Origin: Pseudomonas solani
GTDB taxonomy: Bacteria > Pseudomonadota > Gammaproteobacteria > Pseudomonadales > Pseudomonadaceae
Direction of reading: 5' to 3'
Length of the DNA: 64,000 nucleotides
Assembly: GCF_026072635.1 (NCBI RefSeq)
Contig: NZ_AP023081.1
Location: 5,390,501 to 5,454,500 of the forward strand
The notes under the pieces were generated by a model. That model did no database searches. It had not been told where the DNA came from and was given only the letters and a program-made list of their open reading frames with translations. Below are positions 27,121 through 36,050 of the stretch, piece after piece. The translations under genes were made by a program, and so were the position numbers. How positions within the stretch are numbered: position 1 is the stretch's first letter; every line of letters starts with the position of its first letter.

Positions 27121-30100
27121 GCGTGCAGTTCCTTGAGTTTCTGGGCCTTGGCCGCCTTGCGGGCTTCGCCTTTCTCGACGAAGCCGCGGATCAGCACATA
27201 GAACACCGGGGTCAGCAGCAGGCCGAAGAAGGTCACGCCGATCATCCCGCTGAACACCGCTACACCCATGGCGTGGCGCATTTCGGCGCCGGCGCCGGAG
27301 GAGAGCACCAGGGGTACCACGCCCATGATGAAGGCGATGGAGGTCATCAGGATCGGGCGCAGACGCAGGCGGCAGGCTTCCAGTACCGCGGCCAGGCGGT
27401 CGAGGCCTTCTTCCTGTTTCTCCTTGGCGAATTCGACGATGAGGATGGCGTTCTTGCATGCCAGGCCCACCAGGACGATCAAACCGATCTGGGTGAAGAT
27501 GTTGTTGTCGCTACCGGCGAGCATCACCCCGACGATGGCCGAGAACAGCACGGTCGGCACGATCAGGATCACCGCCAGCGGCAGGCTCCAGCTTTCGTAC
27601 TGGGCGGCCAGCACCAGGAAGGCCAGCAGCACGCAGAGCGGGAAGATGAAGATCGCGGTGTTGCCGGCGAGGATCTGCTGGTAGGTCAGGTCCGTCCATT
27701 CGTAGGTCATGCCGTTGGGCAGTTCTTCCTTGAGCAGCTTGGCGATCGCTTCCTCGGCCTGGCCGGAGCTGTAGCCCGGGGCGGCGGCACCGTTGATCTC
27801 GGCGGTGATGAAGCCGTTGTAGTGCATCACGCGGTCCGGGCCGGAGGCGTTGTCGACCTTGACGAAGGTGGACAGCGGGATCATCTCGCCACGGTTGTTG
27901 CGCACCTTCAGCTGGCCGATCTGCTCGGGTTCGAGGCGGAACGGCTGGTCGGCCTGGACGTTGACCTGATAGGTACGGCCGAAGCGGTTGAAGTCGTTCG
28001 CATACAGCGAGCCGAGGTAGACCTGCATGGTGTCGAAGATGTCGCTGATGGCGACGCCGTGGGTCTTGGCCTTTTCGCGGTCGATGTTGGCATCCACCTG
28101 CGGGACGTTGACCTGGTAGCTGGTGAACACCGACATGGGGTTCAGCTCGGGGAGCTGGCGCGCCTTGTTGATGATGTTCTGGGTCTGCTTGTACAGCTCC
28201 TCGTAGCCCAGGTTGCCGCGATCCTCCACCTGCAGGCGGAAGCCGCCGATGGTGCCGAGGCCTTGTACGGGCGGCGGCGGGAAGATGGCGATGTAGGCGT
28301 CCTGGATACCGGCGAATTCCTTGTTCAGCTCGGCGGCGATGGCACCGGCGGACATGGACGGGTCCTTGCGCTCATCGAAGGGCTTGAGCGGGGTGAACAC
28401 GATGCCGCTGTTGGGGCTGTTGGTGAAGCCGTTGATGGACAGGCCGGGGAAGGCCACGGTGTTTTCCACGCCCGGGTGCTTGGAGGCGATCTCGGACATG
28501 CGCTTGATCACCGCTTCGGTACGATCCAGGGTCGCGGCGTCGGGCAGTTGGGCGAAGGCCACCAGGTATTGCTTGTCCTGTTGCGGCACGAAGCCGGCCG
28601 GGGTGCTGGAGAAGCCCAGGTAGCCGAGCACCAGGATGCCGCCGTAGACCAGCAGGGCCACCGAGCTGCCACGCAGCACGCGGCGTACGGTGCCGACGTA
28701 GCCGTTGCCGGCACGCTCGAAGACGCGGTTGAACGGGCCGAACAGCCAGCCACCGAAGAGCTTGTCGAGGATGCGCGAGAAGCGGTCCTTGGGTGCGTGG
28801 TGGTCCTTCAGCAGCACGGCGGCCAGCGCCGGGGACAGGGTCAGCGAGTTGAAGGCCGAGATCACGGTGGAGATGGCGATGGTCAGCGCGAACTGCTGGT
28901 AGAACTGCCCGGTGAGGCCGGAGATGAAGGCGGTGGGCACGAACACGGCGCACAGCACGAGGGCGGTGGCGACGATGGGGCCGGTCACTTCCTTCATGGC
29001 CTGGCGGGTGGCGTCCACCGGTGACTTGCCGAGGCCGATGTTTCGCTCGACGTTTTCCACCACCACGATGGCGTCGTCCACCACGATGCCGATGGCCAGC
29101 ACCAGGCCGAACAGCGACAGGGCGTTGAGGGAGAAGCCGAACAGGTGCATGACCGCGAAGGTGCCGATCAGCGAGACCGGTACGGCCACCAGCGGGATGA
29201 TCGAGGCGCGCCAGGTCTGCAGGAACAGGATCACCACCAGGACCACGAGCACGATGGCTTCGAGCAGGGTGTGGACCACCGCCTCGATGGAGCCGCGCAC
29301 GAAGATGGTCGGGTCATAGACGATTTCGTAGTCCATGCCCTGGGGGAAGCTCTTCTTCAGTTCGGCCATGCGGCCCCGCACGGAGTCGGAGATCTCGATG
29401 GCGTTGGAGCCGGGGCGCTGGAACACCGGGATGGCCACGGCCGGCTGGTTGTTCAGCAACGAGCGCAGGGCGTACTGGCTGGAGCCCAGCTCGATGCGTG
29501 CCACGTCTCGCAGGCGGGTGATCTCGCCGTCGTCGCCGGCACGGATGATGATGTTCTCGAACTCTTCCTCGGTCACCAGGCGGCCCTGGGTGTTGATCGA
29601 GAGCTGGAAGCTGTTGCCCGCATCGGACGGCGGCGCACCCAGGGCACCGGCCGCCACCTGGCGGTTCTGCTCGCGGATGGCGTTGACCACGTCTGTGGCG
29701 GTGAGGTTGCGCGAGGCCACCTTGTTCGGGTCCAGCCAGACGCGCAGGGAGTAGTTACCCATGCCGAACAGCTGCACGTCGCCCACACCGTCCAGGCGCG
29801 CCAGCTCGTCTTTCACGTTGAGCGCGGCGTAGTTGGACAGGTAGAGCATGTCGTAGCGGTTATCCGGCGAGGTCAGGTGCACCACCATGGTCAGGTCCGG
29901 GGAGGCCTTGTCCACGGTCACGCCGAGCCGCTGCACTTCGGTGGGCAGGGTGGGCATGGTCCGGGTGACGCGGTTCTGCACCTGCACCTGGGCGTTGTCC
30001 AGGTCGGTACCCAGGGCGAAGGTGATGGTCAGGGTCAGCTTGCCGTCGTTGGTGGACTGGGACGACATGTAGAGCATGCCTTCCACACCGACGATGGCCT

Positions 30101-30305
30101 GCTCCAGGGGCGAGGCCACGGTCTCACCGATCACCTTGGGGTTGGCGCCGGGGAAGTTGGCGCGTACGACCACGGTGGGCGGAACCACTTCGGGGTATTC
30201 GCTGATGGGCAACTGGAACAGCGAGATGGCGCCGCCGATCAGGATCAGCAGCGACAGCACGGCGGCGAAGATCGGCCGCAGGATGAAGAACTGGGAAAAA
30301 TTCAT
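27117..30305 (-). CDS. mexF: RND efflux transporter MexF
   Basis: 1062 residues, the same length as P. aeruginosa MexF and near-identical in remembered segments (MNFSQFFI, RPIFAAVLSLLILIGG, LPISEYPEVVPPTVVV). Twelve membrane helices with two large periplasmic loops; proton-relay aspartates in GIVVDDAIVVVENVE (TM4, about residues 405-410). Exports chloramphenicol, fluoroquinolones and trimethoprim in its known orthologue. Lies between mexE (11-bp gap) and oprN (overlap). Confidence 0.96.
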   Translation of the reverse strand: MNFSQFFILRPIFAAVLSLLILIGGAISLFQLPISEYPEVVPPTVVVRANFPGANPKVIGETVASPLEQAIVGVEGMLYMSSQSTNDGKLTLTITFALGTDLDNAQVQVQNRVTRTMPTLPTEVQRLGVTVDKASPDLTMVVHLTSPDNRYDMLYLSNYAALNVKDELARLDGVGDVQLFGMGNYSLRVWLDPNKVASRNLTATDVVNAIREQNRQVAAGALGAPPSDAGNSFQLSINTQGRLVTEEEFENIIIRAGDDGEITRLRDVARIELGSSQYALRSLLNNQPAVAIPVFQRPGSNAIEISDSVRGRMAELKKSFPQGMDYEIVYDPTIFVRGSIEAVVHTLLEAIVLVVLVVILFLQTWRASIIPLVAVPVSLIGTFAVMHLFGFSLNALSLFGLVLAIGIVVDDAIVVVENVERNIGLGKSPVDATRQAMKEVTGPIVATALVLCAVFVPTAFISGLTGQFYQQFALTIAISTVISAFNSLTLSPALAAVLLKDHHAPKDRFSRILDKLFGGWLFGPFNRVFERAGNGYVGTVRRVLRGSSVALLVYGGILVLGYLGFSSTPAGFVPQQDKQYLVAFAQLPDAATLDRTEAVIKRMSEIASKHPGVENTVAFPGLSINGFTNSPNSGIVFTPLKPFDERKDPSMSAGAIAAELNKEFAGIQDAYIAIFPPPPVQGLGTIGGFRLQVEDRGNLGYEELYKQTQNIINKARQLPELNPMSVFTSYQVNVPQVDANIDREKAKTHGVAISDIFDTMQVYLGSLYANDFNRFGRTYQVNVQADQPFRLEPEQIGQLKVRNNRGEMIPLSTFVKVDNASGPDRVMHYNGFITAEINGAAAPGYSSGQAEEAIAKLLKEELPNGMTYEWTDLTYQQILAGNTAIFIFPLCVLLAFLVLAAQYESWSLPLAVILIVPTVLFSAIVGVMLAGSDNNIFTQIGLIVLVGLACKNAILIVEFAKEKQEEGLDRLAAVLEACRLRLRPILMTSIAFIMGVVPLVLSSGAGAEMRHAMGVAVFSGMIGVTFFGLLLTPVFYVLIRGFVEKGEARKAAKAQKLKELHA

Positions 30306-30316
30306 GTCGTACTACC

Positions 30317-31558
30317 TCAACCGCGCGGAGCGACGGCAGGTTTGGCGTTCTGTTCGGCGACACGCGGTGCGTCACGGCCTTCCACGCTTTGGCGCAGGCG
30401 GGCCAGCTCGGCGAGGGTGTTCTCGTCGGCCATGGGCACGGACTGCGGGTCGACGGTGGCGCCGGGCATGGTGTGCTGCAGGCCGTTGACCACGATCTTC
30501 TCGCCCTTGGCCAGGCCGGTGCGGATGATGCGCAGGCCCTGGACCTTCGGGCCGAGCTCGATGGAGCGGTAGGCCACGGTGTTGTTCTCGCCCAGGACCA
30601 GGACGAACTTCTTGCCCAGGTCGGTGCCGATGGCATCGTCCTTGATCAGCGCGGCGGGGTAGGTGTCGCTGCCGACCAGCTTGATGCGGGCATAGAGGCC
30701 GGGGGTGAAGCGGCCGTCCTTGTTGTCGAACACGGCGCGGCCACGGATGGTGCCGGTGCGCGGGTTGACCTGGTTGTCGAGGAAGTCCAGCTGGCCCAGG
30801 TGCGGGTTGCCGGTCTCGCTGGTCAGGCCCAGGTACACGGGGCTGGCGCCACGGGCGTCGCCGCCGGCCTTGCGGGCCAGTTCGACGTACTTGAGGAAGA
30901 CGCGCTCATCGGCATCGAAGTAGGCGTAGACCTTGTCGGTGGAGACCACGGAGGTGAGCAGCGACTGGCCAGCGTTGACCAGGTTGCCTTCGGTGATTTC
31001 GGCACGGCTGACGCGGCCATCGATGGGCGAGGTGACGCGGGTGAAGCTGAGGTTGAGCTTGGCGTTGTCCAGCTCGGCCTGGGTGGCGGCGACAGCGGCC
31101 TGGGCTTCCTGGGCGGCGCTGCTGCGGGCATCGGCCAGCTCGGCGGAGATGGCGTTGCTCTGGCGCAGGCGGTCACCGCGACGGGCCTCGTTGAGGGCGC
31201 GGGTCTGGCTGGCGCGGGCCTGTTGCAGCTGGGCTTCGAGGCGTTTCACTTCGGCCTGGAAGGGGCGCGGGTCGATCTGGAACAGCAGGTCGCCTTTCTT
31301 GATCAGGCTGCCTTCGCGGAAGGACACGTGATCGATGTAACCGGAGACGCGCGGACGGATCTCGACGGATTCAGGCGCTTCGAGGCGGCCGGTGAATTCG
31401 TCCCATTCGTTGATCGGCTGTTGCAGCACCTCGGCCACGCTGACCTTGGCGGCAGCGGGTGCAAGCGTGGCTTCCGGGGCCTTACCGCACGCCACCAGCA
31501 CCAGCAGGGATGCGAGGGTGAGGCCGGTACGCCAGGTGGATTGAGTGGACTGTTCCAT
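30317..31558 (-). CDS. mexE: periplasmic adaptor MexE
   Basis: 413-residue membrane-fusion protein. Lipoprotein signal with LLVLVACGK, lipoyl halves around IRPRVSGYIDHVSFREGSLIKKGD and SPIDGRVSRAEITEGNLV, coiled-coil hairpin between (about residues 95-165), and a beta-barrel/membrane-proximal end. ATG chosen at MEQSTQSTWR as in P. aeruginosa MexE; an upstream ATG five codons earlier is less likely. First gene of the operon; several candidate operators lie upstream. Confidence 0.94.
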   Translation of the reverse strand: MEQSTQSTWRTGLTLASLLVLVACGKAPEATLAPAAAKVSVAEVLQQPINEWDEFTGRLEAPESVEIRPRVSGYIDHVSFREGSLIKKGDLLFQIDPRPFQAEVKRLEAQLQQARASQTRALNEARRGDRLRQSNAISAELADARSSAAQEAQAAVAATQAELDNAKLNLSFTRVTSPIDGRVSRAEITEGNLVNAGQSLLTSVVSTDKVYAYFDADERVFLKYVELARKAGGDARGASPVYLGLTSETGNPHLGQLDFLDNQVNPRTGTIRGRAVFDNKDGRFTPGLYARIKLVGSDTYPAALIKDDAIGTDLGKKFVLVLGENNTVAYRSIELGPKVQGLRIIRTGLAKGEKIVVNGLQHTMPGATVDPQSVPMADENTLAELARLRQSVEGRDAPRVAEQNAKPAVAPRG

Positions 31559-31644
31559 GTGTAGCTCCGCCATTTGGATTTGTAGATGGGGCGGAGTCTG
31601 CTGGCTGGCTCGTTCGCGGACGAATCGAACGCCACGAAGATAAA

Positions 31645-31661
31645 TATCACCGTCAGTGATA
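31645..31661. promoter_or_regulatory. perfect palindromic operator upstream of mexE
   Basis: TATCACCGTCAGTGATA, a perfect 6-bp dyad with a 5-base centre, about 85 bp upstream of mexE in AT-rich DNA. It resembles helix-turn-helix repressor operators. The cognate protein is unknown. Confidence 0.5.
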
Positions 31662-31679
31662 AATCACTTTTTTCCATTG

Positions 31680-31703
31680 ATAGTAGGTGGCTTGCCCTGT
31701 GAA
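31680..31703 (-). promoter_or_regulatory. candidate MexT (nod-box-like) site upstream of mexE
   Basis: Read on the minus strand: TTCA-N5-CAAGCC-N4-ACTAT, compared with the MexT consensus ATCA-N5-GTCGAT-N4-ACYAT. Outer parts and spacing fit (3 of 4 and 5 of 5); the core does not. It lies 120-145 bp upstream of mexE, near where the P. aeruginosa site sits. Confidence 0.35.
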
Positions 31704-31787
31704 ACCGCCCTGGAATGGGGCTTTCGGCGGATCGTTGCATGGTTTTCGGGCATTCACGGGATTGCTTGCAACGGCGAATCGGGGCGG

Positions 31788-31801
31788 TTCTATCGATAGA
31801 A
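31788..31801. promoter_or_regulatory. perfect 14-bp palindrome between mexT and mexE
   Basis: TTCTATCGATAGAA, an uninterrupted dyad about 230 bp upstream of mexE. Its ATCGAT centre resembles the GTCGAT core of nod boxes. Function unknown. Confidence 0.35.
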
Positions 31802-31845
31802 GCGAATGGCTGTTGCTTTTCATCGATTCGGGCTGGCGCGTACCC

Positions 31846-32142
31846 GTAGGAGCGAATTCATTCGCGATGCCTTTCGCGGTTGAAACCGGTCCCATCAATG
31901 CCATGGCTGGCTTCTATGCCGTGAGTACTCGGTGGGCTGATGCCCACCCTACCCACAGGCCTGGTGGATGAAAAAAGCGTCATCCACCCTGCAGTCGTGC
32001 TCCCAACAAGACCCGAACGTTGCGACGGAGCGCCGCTCCCTGTAGGGGCGACTTCAGTCGCCAAGCGGTGCGTAGCATCGCCGTAGGGCGGGTGAAACCC
32101 GCGGTGGGAGTGGCTGGGGGCGTCGGGTTTCACCCGGCCTAC
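31846..32142. repeat. island of REP-like palindromes between mexE and mexT
   Basis: Units of several stem families in a row: GTAGGAGCGAATTCATTCGCG, GGTGGGCTGATGCCCACCCTAC, GGTGGATGA...TCATCCACCCT, GTAGGGGCGACTTCAGTCGCC, GTAGGGCGGGTGAAACCCGC, and GTCGGGTTTCACCCGGCCTAC. Together with the candidate operators they fill the 587 bp between mexE and mexT; no gene was seen. Confidence 0.85.
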
Positions 32143-32145
32143 ACG

Positions 32146-33063
32146 CTATTCGAGGCTATCCGGGTCGCCGCAGTACATCTGGATGCGCGAGCGCAGCCAG
32201 CGTTCTGCCGGGTCGTTGTCCTGGGCGCCGCGCCAGGCCATGGACAGTTCGAAGGCACGGCCGCCGTAGGGCGGGTCTTCCGCGCGCAGGCCACCGGCGG
32301 CGGTGAGGGCGGCGGCGGTGTAGTCGGGCACCACGGCGACGATGTCGGTGCCGGCGAGCAGCGCGCCAAGGCCGTTGAACTGGGGCACGGCCAGCACCAC
32401 GCGGCGCTTGCGGCCGAGTTTCTCCAGCTCCTCGTCAACGAAGCCGGAGAGGTCGCCCGCGTAGGACACCAGGGCGTGGGGGCGTTCGCAGTAATCCTCC
32501 AGGCTCAGCGCGCCGGGTATCGCATCGGCACGCAGCAGCTTGGACTTGGAGCGGCGGATGGTCTTGCGCTTGGCGTTGGCCGGCAGCTCGTCGGTGTAGC
32601 TGACGCCCACGGAGATTTCCCCGGACGCCAGCAGGTTGGGCATCAGCAGGTAGTTGGTACGGCGCACCACCAGCACCACGCCGGGTGCCTCGGCGCGCAG
32701 GCGGCGGAGCAGGGCGGGCAGCAGGCCGAACTCGACGTCATCGGACAGGCCGATGCGGAATACCGCGTTGCTGGTGGCCGGGTCGAAGTCGGCGGCACGG
32801 CTCACGGCGGTGGAGATGGAGTCCAGCGCCGGGGAGAGCAGGGCGAAGATTTCCACCGCTCGCGCCGAAGGCTCCATGCTGCGGCCGGTGCGCACGAACA
32901 GCGGGTCGTCGAAAAGGGTACGCAGCCGCGCCAGGGCGGCACTGATGGCGGGCTGGCCGAGGAAGAGCTTCTCCGCCGCCCGTGTCACGCTGCGCTCATG
33001 CATGAGCGTCTCGAACACGATCAGTAGATTGAGGTCAACTCTACGTAGGTCGTTCCTGTTCAT
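32146..33063 (-). CDS. mexT: LysR-type activator MexT
   Basis: 305-residue LysR protein beginning MNRNDLRRVDLNLLIVFE, the P. aeruginosa MexT N-terminus, with winged helix RSVTRAAEKLFLGQPAIS and effector domain containing VLVVRRTNYLLMPNLLASGE. It is full length and intact. It activates mexEF-oprN when MexS activity is lost or under electrophile/nitrosative stress (known for the orthologue). Divergent from mexS across a 166-bp gap that carries a good MexT box. Confidence 0.95.
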   Translation of the reverse strand: MNRNDLRRVDLNLLIVFETLMHERSVTRAAEKLFLGQPAISAALARLRTLFDDPLFVRTGRSMEPSARAVEIFALLSPALDSISTAVSRAADFDPATSNAVFRIGLSDDVEFGLLPALLRRLRAEAPGVVLVVRRTNYLLMPNLLASGEISVGVSYTDELPANAKRKTIRRSKSKLLRADAIPGALSLEDYCERPHALVSYAGDLSGFVDEELEKLGRKRRVVLAVPQFNGLGALLAGTDIVAVVPDYTAAALTAAGGLRAEDPPYGGRAFELSMAWRGAQDNDPAERWLRSRIQMYCGDPDSLE

Positions 33064-33128
33064 GCAGGGCTACTTCCGAAATAAGTGTGTGAAAAATGAG
33101 GCTCTGCAGCGCGGTCGTCAAGGCTCAC

Positions 33129-33152
33129 ATCATCCGTGTTTATGACAACTAT
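33129..33152 (+). promoter_or_regulatory. candidate MexT nod box in the mexT-mexS gap
   Basis: ATCA-TCCGT-GTTTAT-GACA-ACTAT matches the MexT consensus ATCA-N5-GTCGAT-N4-ACYAT at both ends and in spacing, with 4 of 6 core bases. It is 78 bp upstream of mexS and 66 bp from mexT, suitable for activating mexS and for autoregulation. Confidence 0.6.
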
Positions 33153-33229
33153 TGATGCGCGCGGGTGGTTTTAGGGATAAAGCCCGGATAGAGTCCATGG
33201 CCATGACAGAGTCACAGGCGAGGTGTGTG

Positions 33230-34248
33230 ATGTCCCGCATGATCCGTTTTCATCAATTCGGCGAGGCCGATGTGCTCAAGCTGGAAGAGCTGCCCACCCG
33301 AAACCGGGGTTCGGCGAAGTTCTGGTGCGCACCCAGGCGCTGGGCGTCAGTTGGAAAGACGTGCTCTGGCGGCAGAATCTGGCTTCCGAACAGGCCCGTC
33401 TGCCTGCCGGGCTCGGCTTCGAGCTGGCCGGCGTGGTAGAGGCCGTTGGCGAAGGTGTCGATGACCTGCAGCCCGGCATGGCCGTGGCCAGCTTCCCGTC
33501 CGCCACCCCGAATACCTATCCGGCCTGGGGCGACATCGTATTGATGCCGCGCCGTGCCCTGACCCGCTATCCCGAGGTGCTGACCCCGATCGAAGCCGCC
33601 GTGCACTACACGCCGCTGCTGCTGGGCTACTTCGCCCTGGTGGAACTGGCCAAGGTCAAGCCCGGCCAGCATGTGCTGATCACCGAGGCCGGCCATTGCC
33701 TGGCGCCGCAGTCGGTGCAGCTGGCCAAGGCGCTGGGCGCGATCGTCATCGCCTCCACCAGCTACCCGGAGAGCCGCCCGTTCCTTAAGGAGCTGGGCGC
33801 CGACAAGGTCATCGTCACCGAGGAGCAGGACCTGGTCCTGGAAGTCGAGCGCTTCACCGCCGGCAAGGGCGTGGAAGTGGTGCTGGACCAATGCGCCGGT
33901 CCGCAGATGAAGCTGCTGGGCGACGTCGCGTCCCCGCGCGGCAAGCTGATCCTCTATGGCATCAACGGTGGCAACGATGCAGCCTTCCCGGCCTGCGCTG
34001 CCTTCAAGAAGCACCTGCAGTTCTTCCGCCATTGCGTGATGGATTTCACCGGTGACCCGGAAACCGGCCTGGAGCGTGATGACGCTGCCGTGCAGCGAGC
34101 GCTCGCGCATATCAACCAGATGACCGGCGACCGCTTGCTCAAGCCGGTCATCGACCGGGTCTTCGAGTTCGCCGACTTCGTCGAAGCGAGCCGCTACATG
34201 GAAACCTGCCCGGCCGGTGGCCGCGTGGTGATTCACGTCGCCGACTGA
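33230..34248 (+). CDS. mexS: quinone-oxidoreductase-like MexS (apparent 1-bp frameshift)
   Basis: Zinc-independent MDR-family oxidoreductase orthologous to P. aeruginosa MexS: MIRFHQFGEADVLKLEELPT, then VRTQALGVSWKDVLWRQNL and the ending CPAGGRVVIHVAD. One C is missing in the C-run 33297-33299; with it restored (LPTPKPGFGEV) the protein is 339 residues, the length of P. aeruginosa MexS. As read it would stop after a few dozen residues. In P. aeruginosa loss of mexS switches on MexT and the MexEF-OprN pump (nfxC type), so the break matters if real; the pattern of similar deletions in this window favours a sequencing error. Confidence 0.88.
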
Positions 34249-34276
34249 CCCGCCGTTGCAATGGGCTTCACCGAAT

Positions 34277-34299
34277 CCGGCGCCATGTGCGCCGGTTTT
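34277..34299 (+). terminator. rho-independent terminator of mexS
   Basis: CCGGCGC / GCGCCGG stem with a CATGT loop followed by four T and a T-rich tail, 29 bp after the mexS stop. The rest of the 266-bp gap to the next gene shows nothing else. Confidence 0.75.
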
Positions 34300-34514
34300 C
34301 GTTTTCGCCGGCTGGGTGCCGATCGTCGCAACGGCGTTCATCGATGCACGGAGTCGGCCAGGCTCGAAGGGGCGCCAGTGTGTGATCACGGGTCGCCGTT
34401 TCGGTAGCAGGATTCTGCAGGATTCTTGCCTGATCCTGCCTAAGTGGTTTCCCGCCCAAGACGCGCCCCGCGCGCGCAAGTAGAGTTGTCGCCTGATCCG
34501 GAGGGGCTGAAACC

Positions 34515-35441
34515 ATGACCACACCCGCAACCCTCGAAGAACAGGGGCGCAGCGCACCCCTGGGGCCGCAAGCCAGGCTCGCGCGCCTGATTGAACGATT
34601 CGCCCGGGAGGAGGGCGTCAATCACACGCCTATCCCACGCCTGTCACTGTTCCGCGCCACCGCTGCCACCGAGCCCATCCACTGCCTCTACGAGCCCGCC
34701 CTGGGCATCGTCGTGCAGGGCTGCAAGCAGGCGATGCTCAATGATGAGACCTACATCTACGGCCAGTCCCAGTACCTGATCGTGTCCCTCGACCTGCCGG
34801 TGATCGGCCAGGTGCTGGACGCCACCCCCGAAGTGCCCTTCCTCAGCATGCGCCTGGACCTGGACCCGGCGCGCATCAGCGAGCTGTTGCTGGAAATGGA
34901 CAGGCCGCCGGCGGTGACCAGCTCCGCGCGCGGCATCTCGGTGTGCAGCCTGGACGAGCCCCTGCAGGACGCGGTGATCCGCCTGGTGAGCCTGCTCGAT
35001 ACCCCCGACGACATCGCCGTGCTGGCGCCCCTGGTGGAGCGCGAGATCCTCTACCGCCTGCTGCTGGGCGAGCGCAGCGCGCAGCTGCGCCAGATCGCCT
35101 GCGTCGGCAGCCACACCCAGCGCATCGCCAAGGCCGTGAGCTGGCTGAAGAACAACTACCACCGGCCGCTGCAGATCGGCTCCCTGGCCGGCGAGGTGAA
35201 CATGAGCACCTCGGCGCTGCACCACCACTTCAAGTCGGTCACCGCCATGAGCCCTCTGCAGTTCCAGAAGCAGCTGCGCCTGCAGGAGGCGCGCCGGCTG
35301 ATGCTCGCCGAGGCGCTGGACGCCGCCACCGCCGGCAGCCGTGTGGGCTACGAGAGCCCCTCGCAATTCAGCCGCGAATACAGCCGTCTGTTCGGCGAGC
35401 CGCCGCAGCGCGACATCGCGCGCCTGCGCCAGAGCGCCTGA
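34515..35441 (+). CDS. AraC-family regulator with AraC_N cupin domain
   Basis: 308 residues. N-terminal cupin-like ligand domain of the AraC_N type (SLFRATAATEPIHCLYEPALGIVVQG pattern, about residues 43-68). C-terminal double helix-turn-helix (SLAGEVNMSTSALHHHFKSVTAMSPLQFQKQLRL, then VGYESPSQFSREYSRLFGEPP). Ribosome site GGAGGGG. It lies 139 bp upstream of the molybdenum hydroxylase genes on the same strand and is probably their regulator (inference). The effector is unknown. Confidence 0.9.
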   Translation: MTTPATLEEQGRSAPLGPQARLARLIERFAREEGVNHTPIPRLSLFRATAATEPIHCLYEPALGIVVQGCKQAMLNDETYIYGQSQYLIVSLDLPVIGQVLDATPEVPFLSMRLDLDPARISELLLEMDRPPAVTSSARGISVCSLDEPLQDAVIRLVSLLDTPDDIAVLAPLVEREILYRLLLGERSAQLRQIACVGSHTQRIAKAVSWLKNNYHRPLQIGSLAGEVNMSTSALHHHFKSVTAMSPLQFQKQLRLQEARRLMLAEALDAATAGSRVGYESPSQFSREYSRLFGEPPQRDIARLRQSA

Positions 35442-35580
35442 TACCGCTCCGCTGGTCGTCCCGCCGCCGCAACGGCGCTGGGACAGCCAGGGAGCTTCTA
35501 CCCTGAAACAACCGTGCCCTGAACCGGCCCTCCCGTGGCCGGTGAGCCATGAATCCATACCCGTAGAGGTGGAGAAGCAG

Positions 35581-36039
35581 ATGATCACCCTGAACCTGAA
35601 TGGCCAAGACAAGGAACTCGATATCGCCCCCGATATGCCGTTGCTCTGGGCATTGCGCGACGTCGCCGAGATGACCGGCACCAAGTACGGCTGCGGCATG
35701 GCCCTGTGCGGGGCCTGCACCGTGCACGTGGACGGGCAGCCGACGCGGGCCTGCATCACCCCGGTGTCGATGCTGGTGGGCAAGAAGATCACCACCATCG
35801 AGGCGGTGGGCGATGACGCGGTGGGCAAGGTGGTGCAGGAGGCCTGGCGCAAGCTCGACGTGGTCCAGTGCGGCTACTGCCAGTCGGGGCAGATCATGGC
35901 GGCCACCGCGCTGCTGGCGGGCAACCGCAAGCCCAGCGACGCCGATATCGATGCGGCCATGAGCGGCAATATCTGCCGCTGCGCCACCTACGTGCGCATC
36001 CGCGCGGCCATCCACGAAGCAGCCGGCCAACTGGCCTGA
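35581..36039 (+). CDS. 2Fe-2S subunit of a molybdenum hydroxylase (isoquinoline 1-oxidoreductase alpha type)
   Basis: 152 residues. N-terminal plant-type 2Fe-2S domain with CGMALCGACTVHVDG and fourth Cys in TRAC; C-terminal four-helix 2Fe-2S domain with CGYCQSGQ and NICRCATY. This is the small subunit of xanthine-oxidase-family enzymes of the IorA type. It passes electrons from the molybdopterin subunit encoded 11 bp downstream. ATG has GGTGGAG upstream. Confidence 0.93.
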   Translation: MITLNLNGQDKELDIAPDMPLLWALRDVAEMTGTKYGCGMALCGACTVHVDGQPTRACITPVSMLVGKKITTIEAVGDDAVGKVVQEAWRKLDVVQCGYCQSGQIMAATALLAGNRKPSDADIDAAMSGNICRCATYVRIRAAIHEAAGQLA

Positions 36040-36050
36040 GGAGCACCGAC

